The notes: generated from the sequence alone by a model not told the origin. A DNA stretch of 49,936 nucleotides from JBGFRR01 sp041695045 (GCA_041695045.1 JBGFRR010000105.1:1-49936); one strand, 5' to 3'. Shown: positions 24,779-33,581, counted from the first letter of the stretch. A program made the numbers and translations.

Positions 24779-25675
24779 TCACTCTCTCAATACTCGTACC
24801 CGATAGTTGGACCAGTCCAGAACTTTGATAACGGCCGAGTAATCTTCCTTTCCATAGCCTTCAGCGATGGCGCGTTCGAAAACTTTTTGCGCGGTCCGAA
24901 GCATGGGAAGCGGGACTTTCAGCTCGTTCGCAGCATCGAGCAAAAGCCTGATGTCCTTCAGCATATGTTCAACAAAGAAGCGAGGCGTGAACGTCCCATC
25001 GATGATCGCCTTCCCTTTCGTTTGATACATGGGGGCATTCATGGCTGAATTCGCGATGATTTCCAGGAGCGTGGTTGATGGAACTTTCGCCTTGCGCGCG
25101 TACGCAAGCGCATGCGTGAGCGTCATGATCGTGCCGGCGATAAACGTATTGCACAACAGTTTCGTGTGCGTTGCCTGCTCTGTCCGATCGAACCTCCACA
25201 TCTGCTGCCCGAGGTGCTTGAGGATCGGCTTGACGCGTTCGAAGGTTCTTGAATTTCCTCCGGGAAAGAGCAACAACGAACCGTCGGTTGCTTGAGGGAC
25301 ACTGCCGAGCACAGGGCAATGCATGAACGAAGAACCCCGCGCTTTGTATACGCGCTGGAGCCGTTTCGTGATTTCAGGTGAGACGGTGCTCATGTCAACA
25401 TGGATACTTCCCCGTTTGAAGCCGCGCAAGAGGCCGTGCACACCGAGGGCAATATCCGCAAGCACCTCAGTGGAGGAGATCATTGAGAACACGATACTGC
25501 ACTGTTGTCCGACCATACGCGGTGAGTCGGCCCACACAGCTCCCTTCTGAAGTAGTGGGGTCGCTTTTTTTCGCGTCCGATTAAAGACGACCAGCCGGTA
25601 TCCTGCATCAAGAATCCGTTCTGCCATCGGCTTGCCCATCATGCCGAGACCGATAAAACCAACTGTTTCCGTCAT
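24779..25675 (-). CDS. NAD(P)-dependent beta-hydroxyacid dehydrogenase family protein
   Basis: This 298-residue enzyme is of the 3-hydroxyisobutyrate dehydrogenase/glyoxylate reductase family. It has an N-terminal Rossmann motif GFIGLGMMGKPMAERIL, the substrate loop VDMSTVSPEITKRL, the PVLGSVPQATDGSL region and the catalytic lysine in HTKLLCNTF. The C-terminal all-helical domain ends with GYGKEDYSAVIKVL. The physiological substrate cannot be fixed from sequence; reduction of a small semialdehyde or glyoxylate is likely. It is on the same strand as mraZ, upstream of the dcw promoter, and probably not part of that operon. Confidence 0.88.
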   Translation of the reverse strand: MTETVGFIGLGMMGKPMAERILDAGYRLVVFNRTRKKATPLLQKGAVWADSPRMVGQQCSIVFSMISSTEVLADIALGVHGLLRGFKRGSIHVDMSTVSPEITKRLQRVYKARGSSFMHCPVLGSVPQATDGSLLLFPGGNSRTFERVKPILKHLGQQMWRFDRTEQATHTKLLCNTFIAGTIMTLTHALAYARKAKVPSTTLLEIIANSAMNAPMYQTKGKAIIDGTFTPRFFVEHMLKDIRLLLDAANELKVPLPMLRTAQKVFERAIAEGYGKEDYSAVIKVLDWSNYRVRVLRE

Positions 25676-25705
25676 AGGTCATTCTCCTGTTCATCATGGT
25701 TCAAA

Positions 25706-26356
25706 TTATCCTCGAAGCTCAATACTCACTTGTTCCGCGATGTCGAGCACTGCGTAGTAGCCTCTGCCGGCGGGACCACAGTTGACAATTTGAGTCTTTC
25801 CAATCCTATCCAACCCCCGTGCCTCGTGGATGTGCCCGCACACGACGGCATCCAGCTGATGTTGTTCGATAAACGACCGGACGGCCGTGCTGCCGACATG
25901 CTGTCCGAGCATGATCGTGTCTACCGTTGTAGTACGAGGCGGAGCATGGGAAACAAAGACTTTCACACGGGCCGATTGGACCTCCTTCCAGCCGGCTTCC
26001 GCGCGCTGAAGGATTTCATCCTCCGAGATTTCGTAGGGAGTGTTCATCGGGGTGAAGGGAGAAGCAGAGACGCCGAAAAAGCCTACCCCGTTCATAACCA
26101 CGCCGCGAGCATTGATGGAAACACCAAGAGCTTCGAAGGTTTGATCCAACGCGGGTGGGTCCATGTTGCCGGCCACGACGAGCAAAGGCCGCTCATGCGA
26201 TTGGAACAGTCGGATCGCGTCCTCAGCTTCGCGGGGAGAGCCAACCGTCGTTAAATCCCCGCCAATGATGACAACATCATAGTCGCGTTGTTCTGCAAGG
26301 ACAGTATGGACTTTCTTGTACGAGCCGTGGATATCGGTAAATGCGAGGATGCGCAT
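25706..26356 (-). CDS. Metallophosphoesterase (YfcE/MJ0936-like)
   Basis: This calcineurin-like phosphoesterase has 216 residues when started at 26356 (MRILAFTDIHGSYKKV). The upstream extension lies in the divergent intergenic region and is rejected. Metal ligands are visible in DIHG, GGDLTTVGSP, VVAGNMDPPAL, VFVSHAPPRTTTVD and the closing CGHIHEARGLDRIG motif. Family members act on cyclic nucleotides, phosphodiesters or phosphoproteins, and the substrate is not predictable here. It is divergent from the methyltransferase at 26493. Confidence 0.9.
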   Translation of the reverse strand: MRILAFTDIHGSYKKVHTVLAEQRDYDVVIIGGDLTTVGSPREAEDAIRLFQSHERPLLVVAGNMDPPALDQTFEALGVSINARGVVMNGVGFFGVSASPFTPMNTPYEISEDEILQRAEAGWKEVQSARVKVFVSHAPPRTTTVDTIMLGQHVGSTAVRSFIEQHQLDAVVCGHIHEARGLDRIGKTQIVNCGPAGRGYYAVLDIAEQVSIELRG

Positions 26357-26492
26357 GGTCAAAGATACAAAATACACTCGCGTGGATGCAAGGGCAAAAG
26401 AGCAACGAGCATACAAAAACCTCCCTTCAAGTTGCGTAGACAGGTTGAAGTTCGTGCATTTCCTGACTACCTTTCTCTCGAGATTTTCACCC

Positions 26493-27239
26493 ATGTCGTT
26501 CCTCCGAACAAGTTACATCCGATTCAAATCTCTCCTCCCCACCCCCGTTCGGGAATTTCTGAGTGCTGTCAATCAGAGGTTCTTCGCTCGCCGCACCGTG
26601 CAGCGGAAGTACGGCCCATGGTTCGATGTTGATTGGCGCAAGCATTTTCGACAGCTTTCCGACGAGGAATGGAAGCAAGCCTACAACACAGCGTGGCGTC
26701 ACCGCGTGAACGATTGCGTTGAAGAAACAGACGCGGCGATGATCATCGAGGCACTCGGCAGCCCCGGCTCTGTGCTTGAGGTCGGATGTGGAGCGGGTAC
26801 GCTCGCGGTACGGTTTGCCGAAGCCGGCTTTGAGGTAACGGGGGTGGACGTTAGCGCAGAGGCGTTACGCAAGGCTCAAGCGCACGCTGAAGCAAAGAGT
26901 GTTTCTGTTCAGTGGCGGGAGGGATTTGCCGAACACCTGCCGTTTGCTGACAAGTCGTTCGACTACCTCACGTGCTGCCACACGCTCGAGCATGTGAAAG
27001 ACCTCGATGCGGCTGTGCGAGAACTCAAGCGCGTGGCACGGAGGAAAATTGTTGTACTCGTCCCAAAACAGCGCTTTCGGCTCTATGCTGAAAACTACCA
27101 CACACAATTCTTCGAGACTGAAGCGCAACTCACTTCCGCCCTCGGCCTCGTCACCTTTCGATGCACCGAGATCGATTGCATCGACCGCACGCACGAGTTT
27201 CAGGGAAAAGCGTTCTTGTACGTTGGAGAACTCGTGTAA
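26493..27239 (+). CDS. Class I SAM-dependent methyltransferase
   Basis: This is a 248-residue protein started at the ATG at 26493. Motif I reads VLEVGCGAGTLAVRFAEAGFEVTGVDVSAEAL. It is followed by the post-motif segment YLTCCHTLEHVKDLDAAVRELKRVARRKIVVLVP, as in the type 11 family. The N-terminal 90 residues, with RKYGPWFDVDWRKHFRQLSDEEWKQAY, are helix-rich and specific to this subfamily. The substrate is unknown. It converges with the glycosyltransferase gene, leaving a 15-base gap. Confidence 0.85.
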   Translation: MSFLRTSYIRFKSLLPTPVREFLSAVNQRFFARRTVQRKYGPWFDVDWRKHFRQLSDEEWKQAYNTAWRHRVNDCVEETDAAMIIEALGSPGSVLEVGCGAGTLAVRFAEAGFEVTGVDVSAEALRKAQAHAEAKSVSVQWREGFAEHLPFADKSFDYLTCCHTLEHVKDLDAAVRELKRVARRKIVVLVPKQRFRLYAENYHTQFFETEAQLTSALGLVTFRCTEIDCIDRTHEFQGKAFLYVGELV

Positions 27240-27254
27240 TACGCGATTCCTCCT

Positions 27255-28637
27255 CTACGGCCCTTGTGTGCTCACCTCAAGAATGTTCTGACCGTCCAGC
27301 CGGTAACCGATGAACGATTCGAGGTACTCCTTCGCCGTATCGACGACGTAGACGCCGAATCCCATTCGACGAGCAGCCGTCACTTCGTGCAGACCGAGTG
27401 CATACACGAAATACACTTCGTTCCGATTCCTCGCGCGGTAAGCATCCTGCTGAAACATCGCGCTGAACGCGGCATCGTGCTCAACGGCGGGATTTGCAAG
27501 ACCGAAGATTGGCCCCGCTCCGATCATCACCACTGAAGAATCCGGCACCTCGACCGACGCCACATGCCGTCGCCACGCATCAAGCTCTCGCCTTCCTTCG
27601 ACTTCCCTCACGACGATTCCCGGCCTCAGGTGGACGTTGATCGTCGGCTGACCGGAAATTCGTTCCACCACTTCAACTCCGATGAAGGCGTGCGAGAGCA
27701 ACAGCACCGTTACGATGACGCGCCGCACTCGTGAAGCAAGATTCCACAACACCATCAGCGCAAAGGGAATCATCGGAATCAGATATTCCCGCTCATCGGG
27801 AAGGGCAAGGAAACCGAGAAGCGTAACCAGAACCCATGCGCCGACAAAGGCAAACCGAGGCTGTTTCATCAAACCGACAAGCTCTTTTCTTTTCAGCAGC
27901 ACGATCGCAGCAACGGCAGCAAATCCAAGAACGCCGAAAACCGAGACGAGACGATAACTAAACATCGCTGCCCTTTGCCAGAGCGGTTGCTCCCAGCTGT
28001 GATGCGGAAATTCTTTCAGCATCTGCCCGAATGAGGGGAAAAGGAGAACCGGCACATAACAAAGAACCGTCGTTCCGATTGCGATGAGCGAAAACCGAAG
28101 CCACGCGTGGCGCCGCTCCGACTCAAAAAGGAAGATGAACGGAAGAAGGTACGCGATGTGCGTCATGCGCGTCCCTGCGGCAAGTCCCACGATCACGCCT
28201 GCCGCAACAATACGATTCTGTTCTACGAGTCGCGTCGCAAGAAGAATTGCAGCAAGCCCCCAGCAGTAATCCAGCGTGATGGCGGAGTTCTTCCAGAGAA
28301 TCGGGAAGAACGCATAGAGCGTCAGCAGTAAGCCGGGCGTCGGGATGTTCCAGTCAGCCGCGAGACGTCTGAGCACAACGAGCGACGCCACGAAGAAGAA
28401 GAGCGTTGTTAGGTTCGCAGCGATTGAACCGCCAAGGCCGATGGTGGGTGCGTTGATGAACTCAACGACCGGGAAACCCGGGAAGCGCGAAGGATGGTAT
28501 GTTCCCTCTTCCCACAGCCGCAACGCCGACTGTGCAACACGCCATGCGTCCCCATCCACCCCATACCCTCCTGTGAAAAGAGGGATGCGCGACAGCAAAA
28601 TCACCACGAGGAGGATGCCGAAGTGTCGTCGACTCAT
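27255..28637 (-). CDS. GT-C fold integral membrane glycosyltransferase-like protein
   Basis: This 460-residue protein has about ten membrane helices. The first luminal/periplasmic loop contains an acidic motif (GGYGVDGDAWRVAQSAL), the layout of GT-C enzymes such as the ArnT/PMT-type mannosyltransferases that use polyprenyl-linked sugars. Later loops contain LPDEREYLIPMIPFAL. The C-terminal 120 residues form a soluble domain ending in LDGQNILEVSTQGP. A role in glycosylating envelope lipids or proteins is inferred from the fold; the donor and acceptor are unknown. Confidence 0.75.
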   Translation of the reverse strand: MSRRHFGILLVVILLSRIPLFTGGYGVDGDAWRVAQSALRLWEEGTYHPSRFPGFPVVEFINAPTIGLGGSIAANLTTLFFFVASLVVLRRLAADWNIPTPGLLLTLYAFFPILWKNSAITLDYCWGLAAILLATRLVEQNRIVAAGVIVGLAAGTRMTHIAYLLPFIFLFESERRHAWLRFSLIAIGTTVLCYVPVLLFPSFGQMLKEFPHHSWEQPLWQRAAMFSYRLVSVFGVLGFAAVAAIVLLKRKELVGLMKQPRFAFVGAWVLVTLLGFLALPDEREYLIPMIPFALMVLWNLASRVRRVIVTVLLLSHAFIGVEVVERISGQPTINVHLRPGIVVREVEGRRELDAWRRHVASVEVPDSSVVMIGAGPIFGLANPAVEHDAAFSAMFQQDAYRARNRNEVYFVYALGLHEVTAARRMGFGVYVVDTAKEYLESFIGYRLDGQNILEVSTQGP

Positions 28638-28780
28638 GCGGCGTTGGTCCGATGGGGGAGTGAACTGCGTTTCTGGAAGAGGTTGCCGTTAGCACACAAG
28701 ATAGACTATTTTTTCTTCCCTCCCAATGCGAGGAGGAGTCATTCCTTGCATTCCATCCTATCTTTTCTGTACTTTGAGCC

Positions 28781-28823
28781 GTTTCCTTCTGCATCTTTCC
28801 TCTCTTCTTTCTATCTTTGAGTC
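28781..28823. repeat. Degenerate copy of a TTCCTTTTGCATCTCTCCT-type repeat
   Basis: Just upstream of the 28824 gene the plus strand reads TTTCCTTCTGCATCTTTCCT and continues into a pyrimidine-rich run with a rough 7-base period. Exact 19-base copies of the motif are at 34868-34886 and 38065-38083. Confidence 0.4.
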
Positions 28824-29048
28824 ATGGACCCGAAGCCACGGCAAAATCACCGCCGCTACATCGACATCCTCCGCCGGATGACCCCGGAACAGCGACTCGC
28901 CAAAGCGTTTGAGCTTTCGGCGTTCACGCGAAGATTATTTGCCGAAGGTCTCTGGCTCACCTTCCCTAATCTTCCCGAGCATGAATTTCAACAGCTTCTC
29001 CGTAGGCGGCTCCATAAATGTCACAACTTCCGGAAGGCGATAAAGTGA
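28824..29048 (+). CDS. Small helical protein, upstream partner of a truncated nucleotidyltransferase
   Basis: The 74-residue protein has RRMTPEQRLAKAFELSAFTRRLFAEGLWLTFPNLPEHEFQQLL and ends in RRLHKCHN, followed by a few residues that appear to derive from a deletion junction. Proteins with this pattern are commonly encoded just upstream of a DUF6036-like nucleotidyltransferase, an arrangement reminiscent of toxin-antitoxin pairs. The function is unknown. The C-terminus after CHN is probably altered by the deletion that removed the start of the next gene. Confidence 0.6.
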   Translation: MDPKPRQNHRRYIDILRRMTPEQRLAKAFELSAFTRRLFAEGLWLTFPNLPEHEFQQLLRRRLHKCHNFRKAIK

Positions 29049-29338
29049 ACTTCTGGCTTCTCACCGATGAGCCGTTTGACCAAGCACGGTTTTCACGACG
29101 CAAGCATATCCATGCCCTCGACGTGAGTTTCTTCGTCCCCACGGTAGAGGATACCATTCTGGCTAAGCTTCGGTGGATGAACGATGCGGGCGGAAGCGAA
29201 CGACACTTCAGAGATGCGTTGCGTGTGTTCGAAGTGAATCAACATGTTCTTGACCGCACGTACATCGAAACGTGGGCTGCTCAGTTAGGGATTTCGGAGT
29301 ATTGGCAACGGATTCTAAAGGAGGCAGAACCGCTATGA
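29018..29338 (+). pseudogene. N-terminally truncated DUF6036-like nucleotidyltransferase
   Basis: The remaining 106 residues read GDKVNFWLLTDEPFDQARFSRRK, PTVEDTILAKLRW, GGSERHFRDALRVF and LDRTYIETWAAQLGI. This is the C-terminal half of a family whose N-terminal half carries the GSxAS...DxD nucleotidyltransferase site. That half is absent, and the frame overlaps the preceding small gene by 31 bases. A deletion has joined the two genes, leaving a non-catalytic remnant. Confidence 0.7.
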
Positions 29339-30483
29339 AGCGGCTACAGCATATCCTGGTTGTCCTCGTTGTGTTCACGCCGTCTCTTGTTGCACAACGC
29401 CAACCCTACGTCCCCGGCCCGGGCGACGCGTGGGAACGGAAACGCCCCGAAGCGCTCGGCATGAGCGCTGCGCTGCTCGACTCCGCCATCGCCTTCCACG
29501 TCGCGAACGAGAGCATGTTCGACCGCGACCTGCGCGCGGAGATCACCCGCCGCAACGCCCGCGAGCCCCACCCTGCACTCATCGGTCCGTTCAAAGAGCG
29601 CGGCGGCCCCAACGGCCTCGTGCTGCGCAACGGCTATATCGTTGCGGAATGGGGTGACACGCGCCGCGTCGATATGACCTTCAGCGTTACGAAAAGCTTC
29701 CTCTCCGCCGCTGCGGGGCTTGTGTTCGACCGCGGCCTCATCAAGGACGTGCATCATCCTGTGAAGCAATACGTGCGGGATGACACATTCAACTCGCCAC
29801 AGAATGCCCCGATCACCTGGCACATGCTCCTGCAGCAAACGAGCGAGTGGGAAGGAACGCTCTGGGATAAACCGGACGCCGCCGACCGGCGTCGCGGCTA
29901 CGACCGCCAACTCCAGAAGCCCGGAACGTTCTGGGAATACAACGACGTGCGCGTGAACGTGCTCGCCTACGCACTGCTGCAGGTCTTCCGCAAACCAATC
30001 CCGCAGATCCTGAACGATGAACTCATGGATCCCATCGGCGCCTCGGACACGTGGGAGTACCACGGCTATGACAACTCGGATGTGATCATCGACGGTATGC
30101 GGATGAAATCGGTCAGCGGCGGTGGGCATTGGGGCGGCGGATGGTGGGTAAGCACACGCGATCAGGCGCGGTTTGGCTTGCTCTTTCTCCGCAACGGCAT
30201 GTGGGGCGAGCGGCGGATTCTTTCTAATGAGTGGATCCGCTTGGGTCTTACGCGGTGCGACATCCGCCCTGTGTACGGCTATCTCTGGTGGCTCAACACG
30301 GACAAACAACAATGGCCCCAAGCAACCGAGCGAACGTTTGCTGCACTTGGGGCAGGGACGAACGCCATTGTGATAGTGCCTGAGTACGACCTCGTGATCG
30401 TCGTGCGATGGATTAACACGGCGAAGCTCGGTGAGTTGATCGGAAAAGTTTTAGCTGCAGTCAACCACACATCCGGAGAATAA
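29335..30483 (+). CDS. Secreted serine hydrolase, beta-lactamase class C fold
   Basis: This 382-residue protein starts at the ATG at 29335, which has AAAGGAGG about ten bases upstream. It has a signal peptide (MKRLQHILVVLVVFTPSLVAQ), the catalytic SxxK motif in FSVTKSFLSAAAG, the YxN motif in WEYNDVRVNVLA, and HWGGGWWVS near the expected HxG position. Family members hydrolyse small esters, amides or D-amino-acid peptides, and the substrate is unknown. It overlaps the nucleotidyltransferase remnant by four bases and is followed two bases later by a RidA gene, suggesting one transcript. Confidence 0.88.
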   Translation: MKRLQHILVVLVVFTPSLVAQRQPYVPGPGDAWERKRPEALGMSAALLDSAIAFHVANESMFDRDLRAEITRRNAREPHPALIGPFKERGGPNGLVLRNGYIVAEWGDTRRVDMTFSVTKSFLSAAAGLVFDRGLIKDVHHPVKQYVRDDTFNSPQNAPITWHMLLQQTSEWEGTLWDKPDAADRRRGYDRQLQKPGTFWEYNDVRVNVLAYALLQVFRKPIPQILNDELMDPIGASDTWEYHGYDNSDVIIDGMRMKSVSGGGHWGGGWWVSTRDQARFGLLFLRNGMWGERRILSNEWIRLGLTRCDIRPVYGYLWWLNTDKQQWPQATERTFAALGAGTNAIVIVPEYDLVIVVRWINTAKLGELIGKVLAAVNHTSGE

Positions 30484-30485
30484 CA

Positions 30486-30872
30486 ATGGAACGAACAAAC
30501 CATTCGACCGACACAATCTGGGAACGCACGGTCGGCTACTCCCGCGCCGTTCGTATCGGCAACCAGATTTTCGTTTCCGGCACAACCTCGACCGATGAGT
30601 TAGGGCTTGTGACCGGCATCAGCAATCCCTACCGCCAGACCGTCCAGACGCTCTCGAACATCGAGAAGGCGCTGAAGCAGTTGGGCGCTTCGTTGAACGA
30701 CGTGGTGCGCACGCGCATCTTCATTACCAACATCAACTATTGGGAAACCATCGGCAAGGCTCACAGCGAATTTTTCAAAGACATCTGCCCCGCGACGTCG
30801 ATGGTCGTTGTCAGCCGGCTGATTGATGCGGAGATGTTGGTGGAAATCGAGGCGGATGCGGTGATCTCGTAA
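30486..30872 (+). CDS. RidA/YjgF family protein
   Basis: This 128-residue protein has the family segments YSRAVRIGNQIFVSGTTS, QTVQTLSNIEKALKQLGASLNDVVRTRIFITN and the closing LVEIEADAVIS. RidA proteins deaminate reactive enamine/imine intermediates of pyridoxal-phosphate enzymes. The arginine in RTRIF matches the position that binds the carboxylate in active members. The gene starts two bases after the serine hydrolase stop, so the two may act together. Confidence 0.93.
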   Translation: MERTNHSTDTIWERTVGYSRAVRIGNQIFVSGTTSTDELGLVTGISNPYRQTVQTLSNIEKALKQLGASLNDVVRTRIFITNINYWETIGKAHSEFFKDICPATSMVVVSRLIDAEMLVEIEADAVIS

Positions 30873-30924
30873 GTCTGTTCGGCATCGTCGATATGAGTTG
30901 GTTATGCAATACAGTCTGTAGCCG

Positions 30925-30994
30925 TAACTGCTATGAAAAAAGAGTGAATCTTTGAAAATTTGGAATATTTAAGCACTTTTTTCATAGCAGTTAC
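30925..30994. mobile_element. 70-bp MITE with 19-bp terminal inverted repeats and 8-bp target duplication
   Basis: The ends are GTAACTGCTATGAAAAAAG (30925-30943) and its exact reverse complement (30976-30994), around a 32-base AT-rich centre. The element is flanked on both sides by CTGTAGCC (30917-30924 and 30995-31002), a perfect 8-base target-site duplication. Ends beginning GTAA and 8-base duplications are typical of the IS66 family, so this is probably a non-autonomous IS66-type derivative. No transposase is in the window. The A/T tracts in the stem could also act as a terminator in both directions between ridA and the S46 peptidase gene. Confidence 0.8.
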
Positions 30995-31038
30995 CTGTAG
31001 CCCATGTTTTTTTTCTTCACGACTGAAAAGGTACCATC

Positions 31039-33201
31039 ATGTCTCTCCATCGCGCTCTCTTTCCTTTCGTTCTCGTTCTCCTGCTCGTCGGCCTCGCGAT
31101 CAGCGACGAGGGGATGTATCCCATCAGCGAGATTCACAAACTCAACCTTCGCGCAAAAGGACTACAAATCGACCCGAACGAAATCTACAATCCCAACGGC
31201 GTCAGTCTTGTGGATGCCATTGTGCAGATTGGCGGATGCACCGGGTCATTTGTCTCCGGCGAAGGACTCATTCTCACCAACCACCATTGCGTCTTCGGCG
31301 CCGTACAATCGGCAAGCACGGCGGAGCGGGATTACGTGACGCACGGCTTCCTCGCGCGCACACGGCAGGAGGAAATCCCCGCTCGCGGGCTGGCCGTCCG
31401 CATTACGGAATCCTACCGCGACGTGTCGAAGGAAGTGCTCAGCGTCGACGACAACAGGGACCTTGCAGCACGGACGCGTGCCATCACGCGCACGATGAAC
31501 GAGCTTGCCGCCGAAGCCGAAAAAGCCAACCCGGGCAAGCGAGCGGAAGTCTCCGAAATGTTCGCCGGCCGCACGTATGTTCTTTTCCTCTACACTTTCT
31601 TGCGCGACGTGCGGCTCGTCTATGTTCCGCCCCGTTCGGTCGGTGAGTTCGGCGGCGAGCACGATAACTGGGTTTGGCCGCGGCACACCGGCGATTTCTC
31701 CTTCGCCCGCGCGTACGTCGCGCCCGACGGCTCCCCCGCCGATTATTCACCCGCAAACGTTCCCTACAAACCGCGGCACGTGCTCAACGTTAATCCCGCC
31801 GGCGTGGACGAAGGCGACTTCGTTTTTCTCCTTGGCTATCCGGCGCGGACGTTCCGCCATCAGACATCGCATTTCGTGGAATATCAACAGCACTACCGCC
31901 TTCCCTACACGGCAAACCTGTACGAGTGGCAGATCGGTGTGATGGAAGAGTTCGGCAAGACCGACCGCTCGATTGCCATCAAACACGACGCGCGCATCAA
32001 GAGCTTAGCCAACGTGATGAAACGCAGTCGCGGACAACTCAAAGGAATGGCGCGACTTCAACTCGCGGAACGCAAACGGGAAGAAGAGCGCGAGCTTCAG
32101 CGCTTCATCGATGCCGACCCGCGACGCAAGGCAACTTACGGAACGGTGTTGGCCGAAATCGCCACCGTGTACGAGGAGATGACGGCGCGGGCAGAATCGG
32201 AGCTTATCCTCGAAGCCCTGCTCGAGAACGCGCTCACAAGCCCCATGCTGCTGCGCCGCGCGTTCGTGCTCTACGAGGCTTCGCGTGAACTGCAGAAGGA
32301 AGACATCGATCGGCTGACACCGTATATGGAGCGCAATCTCAACGCAACGAAGAACGCGCTGCGGCAGGGATTCCGGGATTATTACGAGCCAACCGACCGC
32401 GCGTTTCTCACCGAGCTCTTGCTGCAAGCCGCATCCCTGCCCGACGGCCAGCGCATTGCCGCCATCGATGAGATGGTGAAGGGGATGGAGAAAGAGGAGG
32501 CGATTGCGCGCTTTGTTGAGTCGGCCTATCGTGCAACGAAGTTAGGCGATGAGGCATTTGTGATGGAGACGTTCGGCGTTTCGCCTACAGCGATAGATAC
32601 GATCGACGATCCGTTTCTACGCCTTGTTCGAGCGCTGTATCCAACGCTTCCGCAGGTGCGCGAGACCCGGCAACGACGCGAGGGCGCGCTCACGCGGCTC
32701 TCCGCGCTGTATGTGGACGTGAAGGAGCAGTGGCAAAAAACCGCGTTCGTTCCCGACGCCAACCGGACGCTGCGATTAACGTTCGGCTACATCCGCGGTT
32801 ATTCGCCCGCCGATGCAACGTACTACAGTCCCATTACTACGCTGCGCGGCGTTATCGAGAAAACGACCGGTGAGGAGCCGTTCAACACGCCGCAGGAGAT
32901 TATCGACCTCTATCGGGCAAAGCAGTTCGGCCGCTACAAGCATCCGACGTTGAACGACGTGCCGGTGGCGATCCTCTACAATACGGACACGTCCGGCGGC
33001 AGCTCGGGCAGTCCGGTGATCAACGCACGCGGCGATCTAGTGGGAGTAAACTTCGACCGTGCGTTTGAAGCGACGATCAACGACTATGCCTGGAGCGAAT
33101 CCTACAGCCGCTCGATTGCCGTGGACATCCGCTACGTGCTGTGGGTGACGGAGATGGTGGGGAAGGCGGAGCACTTGTTGCGCGAGATGGGGGTGCGGTG
33201 A
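31039..33201 (+). CDS. S46 family dipeptidyl peptidase, DPP11-like
   Basis: This is a 720-residue secreted or periplasmic peptidase with an N-terminal signal sequence. The chymotrypsin-like catalytic histidine is in GLILTNHHCVFGAVQ. The serine is in TSGGSSGSPVINARGDLVGVNFDR, close to the C-terminus. The residue after NFD is Arg, which in characterised enzymes marks DPP11 (preference for Asp/Glu at P1) rather than DPP7, which has Gly. The middle of the protein is the helical domain that caps the dipeptide site. Such enzymes serve peptide feeding in Bacteroidota. AAAGG precedes the ATG; the MITE lies 44 bases upstream. Confidence 0.93.
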   Translation: MSLHRALFPFVLVLLLVGLAISDEGMYPISEIHKLNLRAKGLQIDPNEIYNPNGVSLVDAIVQIGGCTGSFVSGEGLILTNHHCVFGAVQSASTAERDYVTHGFLARTRQEEIPARGLAVRITESYRDVSKEVLSVDDNRDLAARTRAITRTMNELAAEAEKANPGKRAEVSEMFAGRTYVLFLYTFLRDVRLVYVPPRSVGEFGGEHDNWVWPRHTGDFSFARAYVAPDGSPADYSPANVPYKPRHVLNVNPAGVDEGDFVFLLGYPARTFRHQTSHFVEYQQHYRLPYTANLYEWQIGVMEEFGKTDRSIAIKHDARIKSLANVMKRSRGQLKGMARLQLAERKREEERELQRFIDADPRRKATYGTVLAEIATVYEEMTARAESELILEALLENALTSPMLLRRAFVLYEASRELQKEDIDRLTPYMERNLNATKNALRQGFRDYYEPTDRAFLTELLLQAASLPDGQRIAAIDEMVKGMEKEEAIARFVESAYRATKLGDEAFVMETFGVSPTAIDTIDDPFLRLVRALYPTLPQVRETRQRREGALTRLSALYVDVKEQWQKTAFVPDANRTLRLTFGYIRGYSPADATYYSPITTLRGVIEKTTGEEPFNTPQEIIDLYRAKQFGRYKHPTLNDVPVAILYNTDTSGGSSGSPVINARGDLVGVNFDRAFEATINDYAWSESYSRSIAVDIRYVLWVTEMVGKAEHLLREMGVR

Positions 33202-33315
33202 GAGTACATTGTTCTATTTGGAGCAGACGTTTCCACACAAATGATGCGCCAGGCAAAACGCGCACTCGCGGGGGGAACTCAGTAGAGTTTGTTAAGCTTG
33301 ATGGGTTTACCCTGA
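33202..33315. other. Intergenic, nothing recognised
   Basis: No gene or signal was recognised between the S46 peptidase and the methyltransferase fragment. It may hold further decayed coding sequence of the fragment's 5' part. Confidence 0.3.
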
Positions 33316-33543
33316 AACAATTTCTGGATTTATCACTTCGAGCACCATTTCACGCTTTTCAAGGAAATGTCCTTGATGTATTGGAAACGCAGACAAATTC
33401 CGCCCCACATGCGCGTTCATTTCACGACACCGGATATGATCCAGCGCATGGCAACAGATGTGGGGTTTGGCGTTCGTGAGATGGATAAACAGCGTTTCCT
33501 TATCGTGGCTCTTCAAAAAGAACCCTCTATCGACCCTCTATAA
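33316..33543 (+). pseudogene. 3' fragment of a methyltransferase-like gene
   Basis: The frame is open after a TGA at 33313 and reads NNFWIYHFEHHFTLFKEMSL, then RVHFTTPDMIQRMATDVGFGVREMDKQRFLIVALQK. This resembles the last helix and strands of class I SAM methyltransferases (HFTTPDMIQRMA...GFGV...RFLIVALQK). Only about 75 codons remain and no SAM-binding motif is present. An ATG at 33367 could allow a 58-residue product, but the sequence is more likely a remnant. Confidence 0.4.
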
Positions 33544-33552
33544 ATTTCCCCC

Positions 33553-33581
33553 TTGACATCGTTGTCATGATTATCTATAAT
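33553..33581 (+). promoter_or_regulatory. Consensus sigma70 promoter of the DUF4143 ATPase gene
   Basis: TTGACA (33553-33558), a 17-base spacer and TATAAT (33576-33581) form a perfect consensus promoter. Transcription would start near 33588, about 28 bases before the ATG. Confidence 0.8.
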
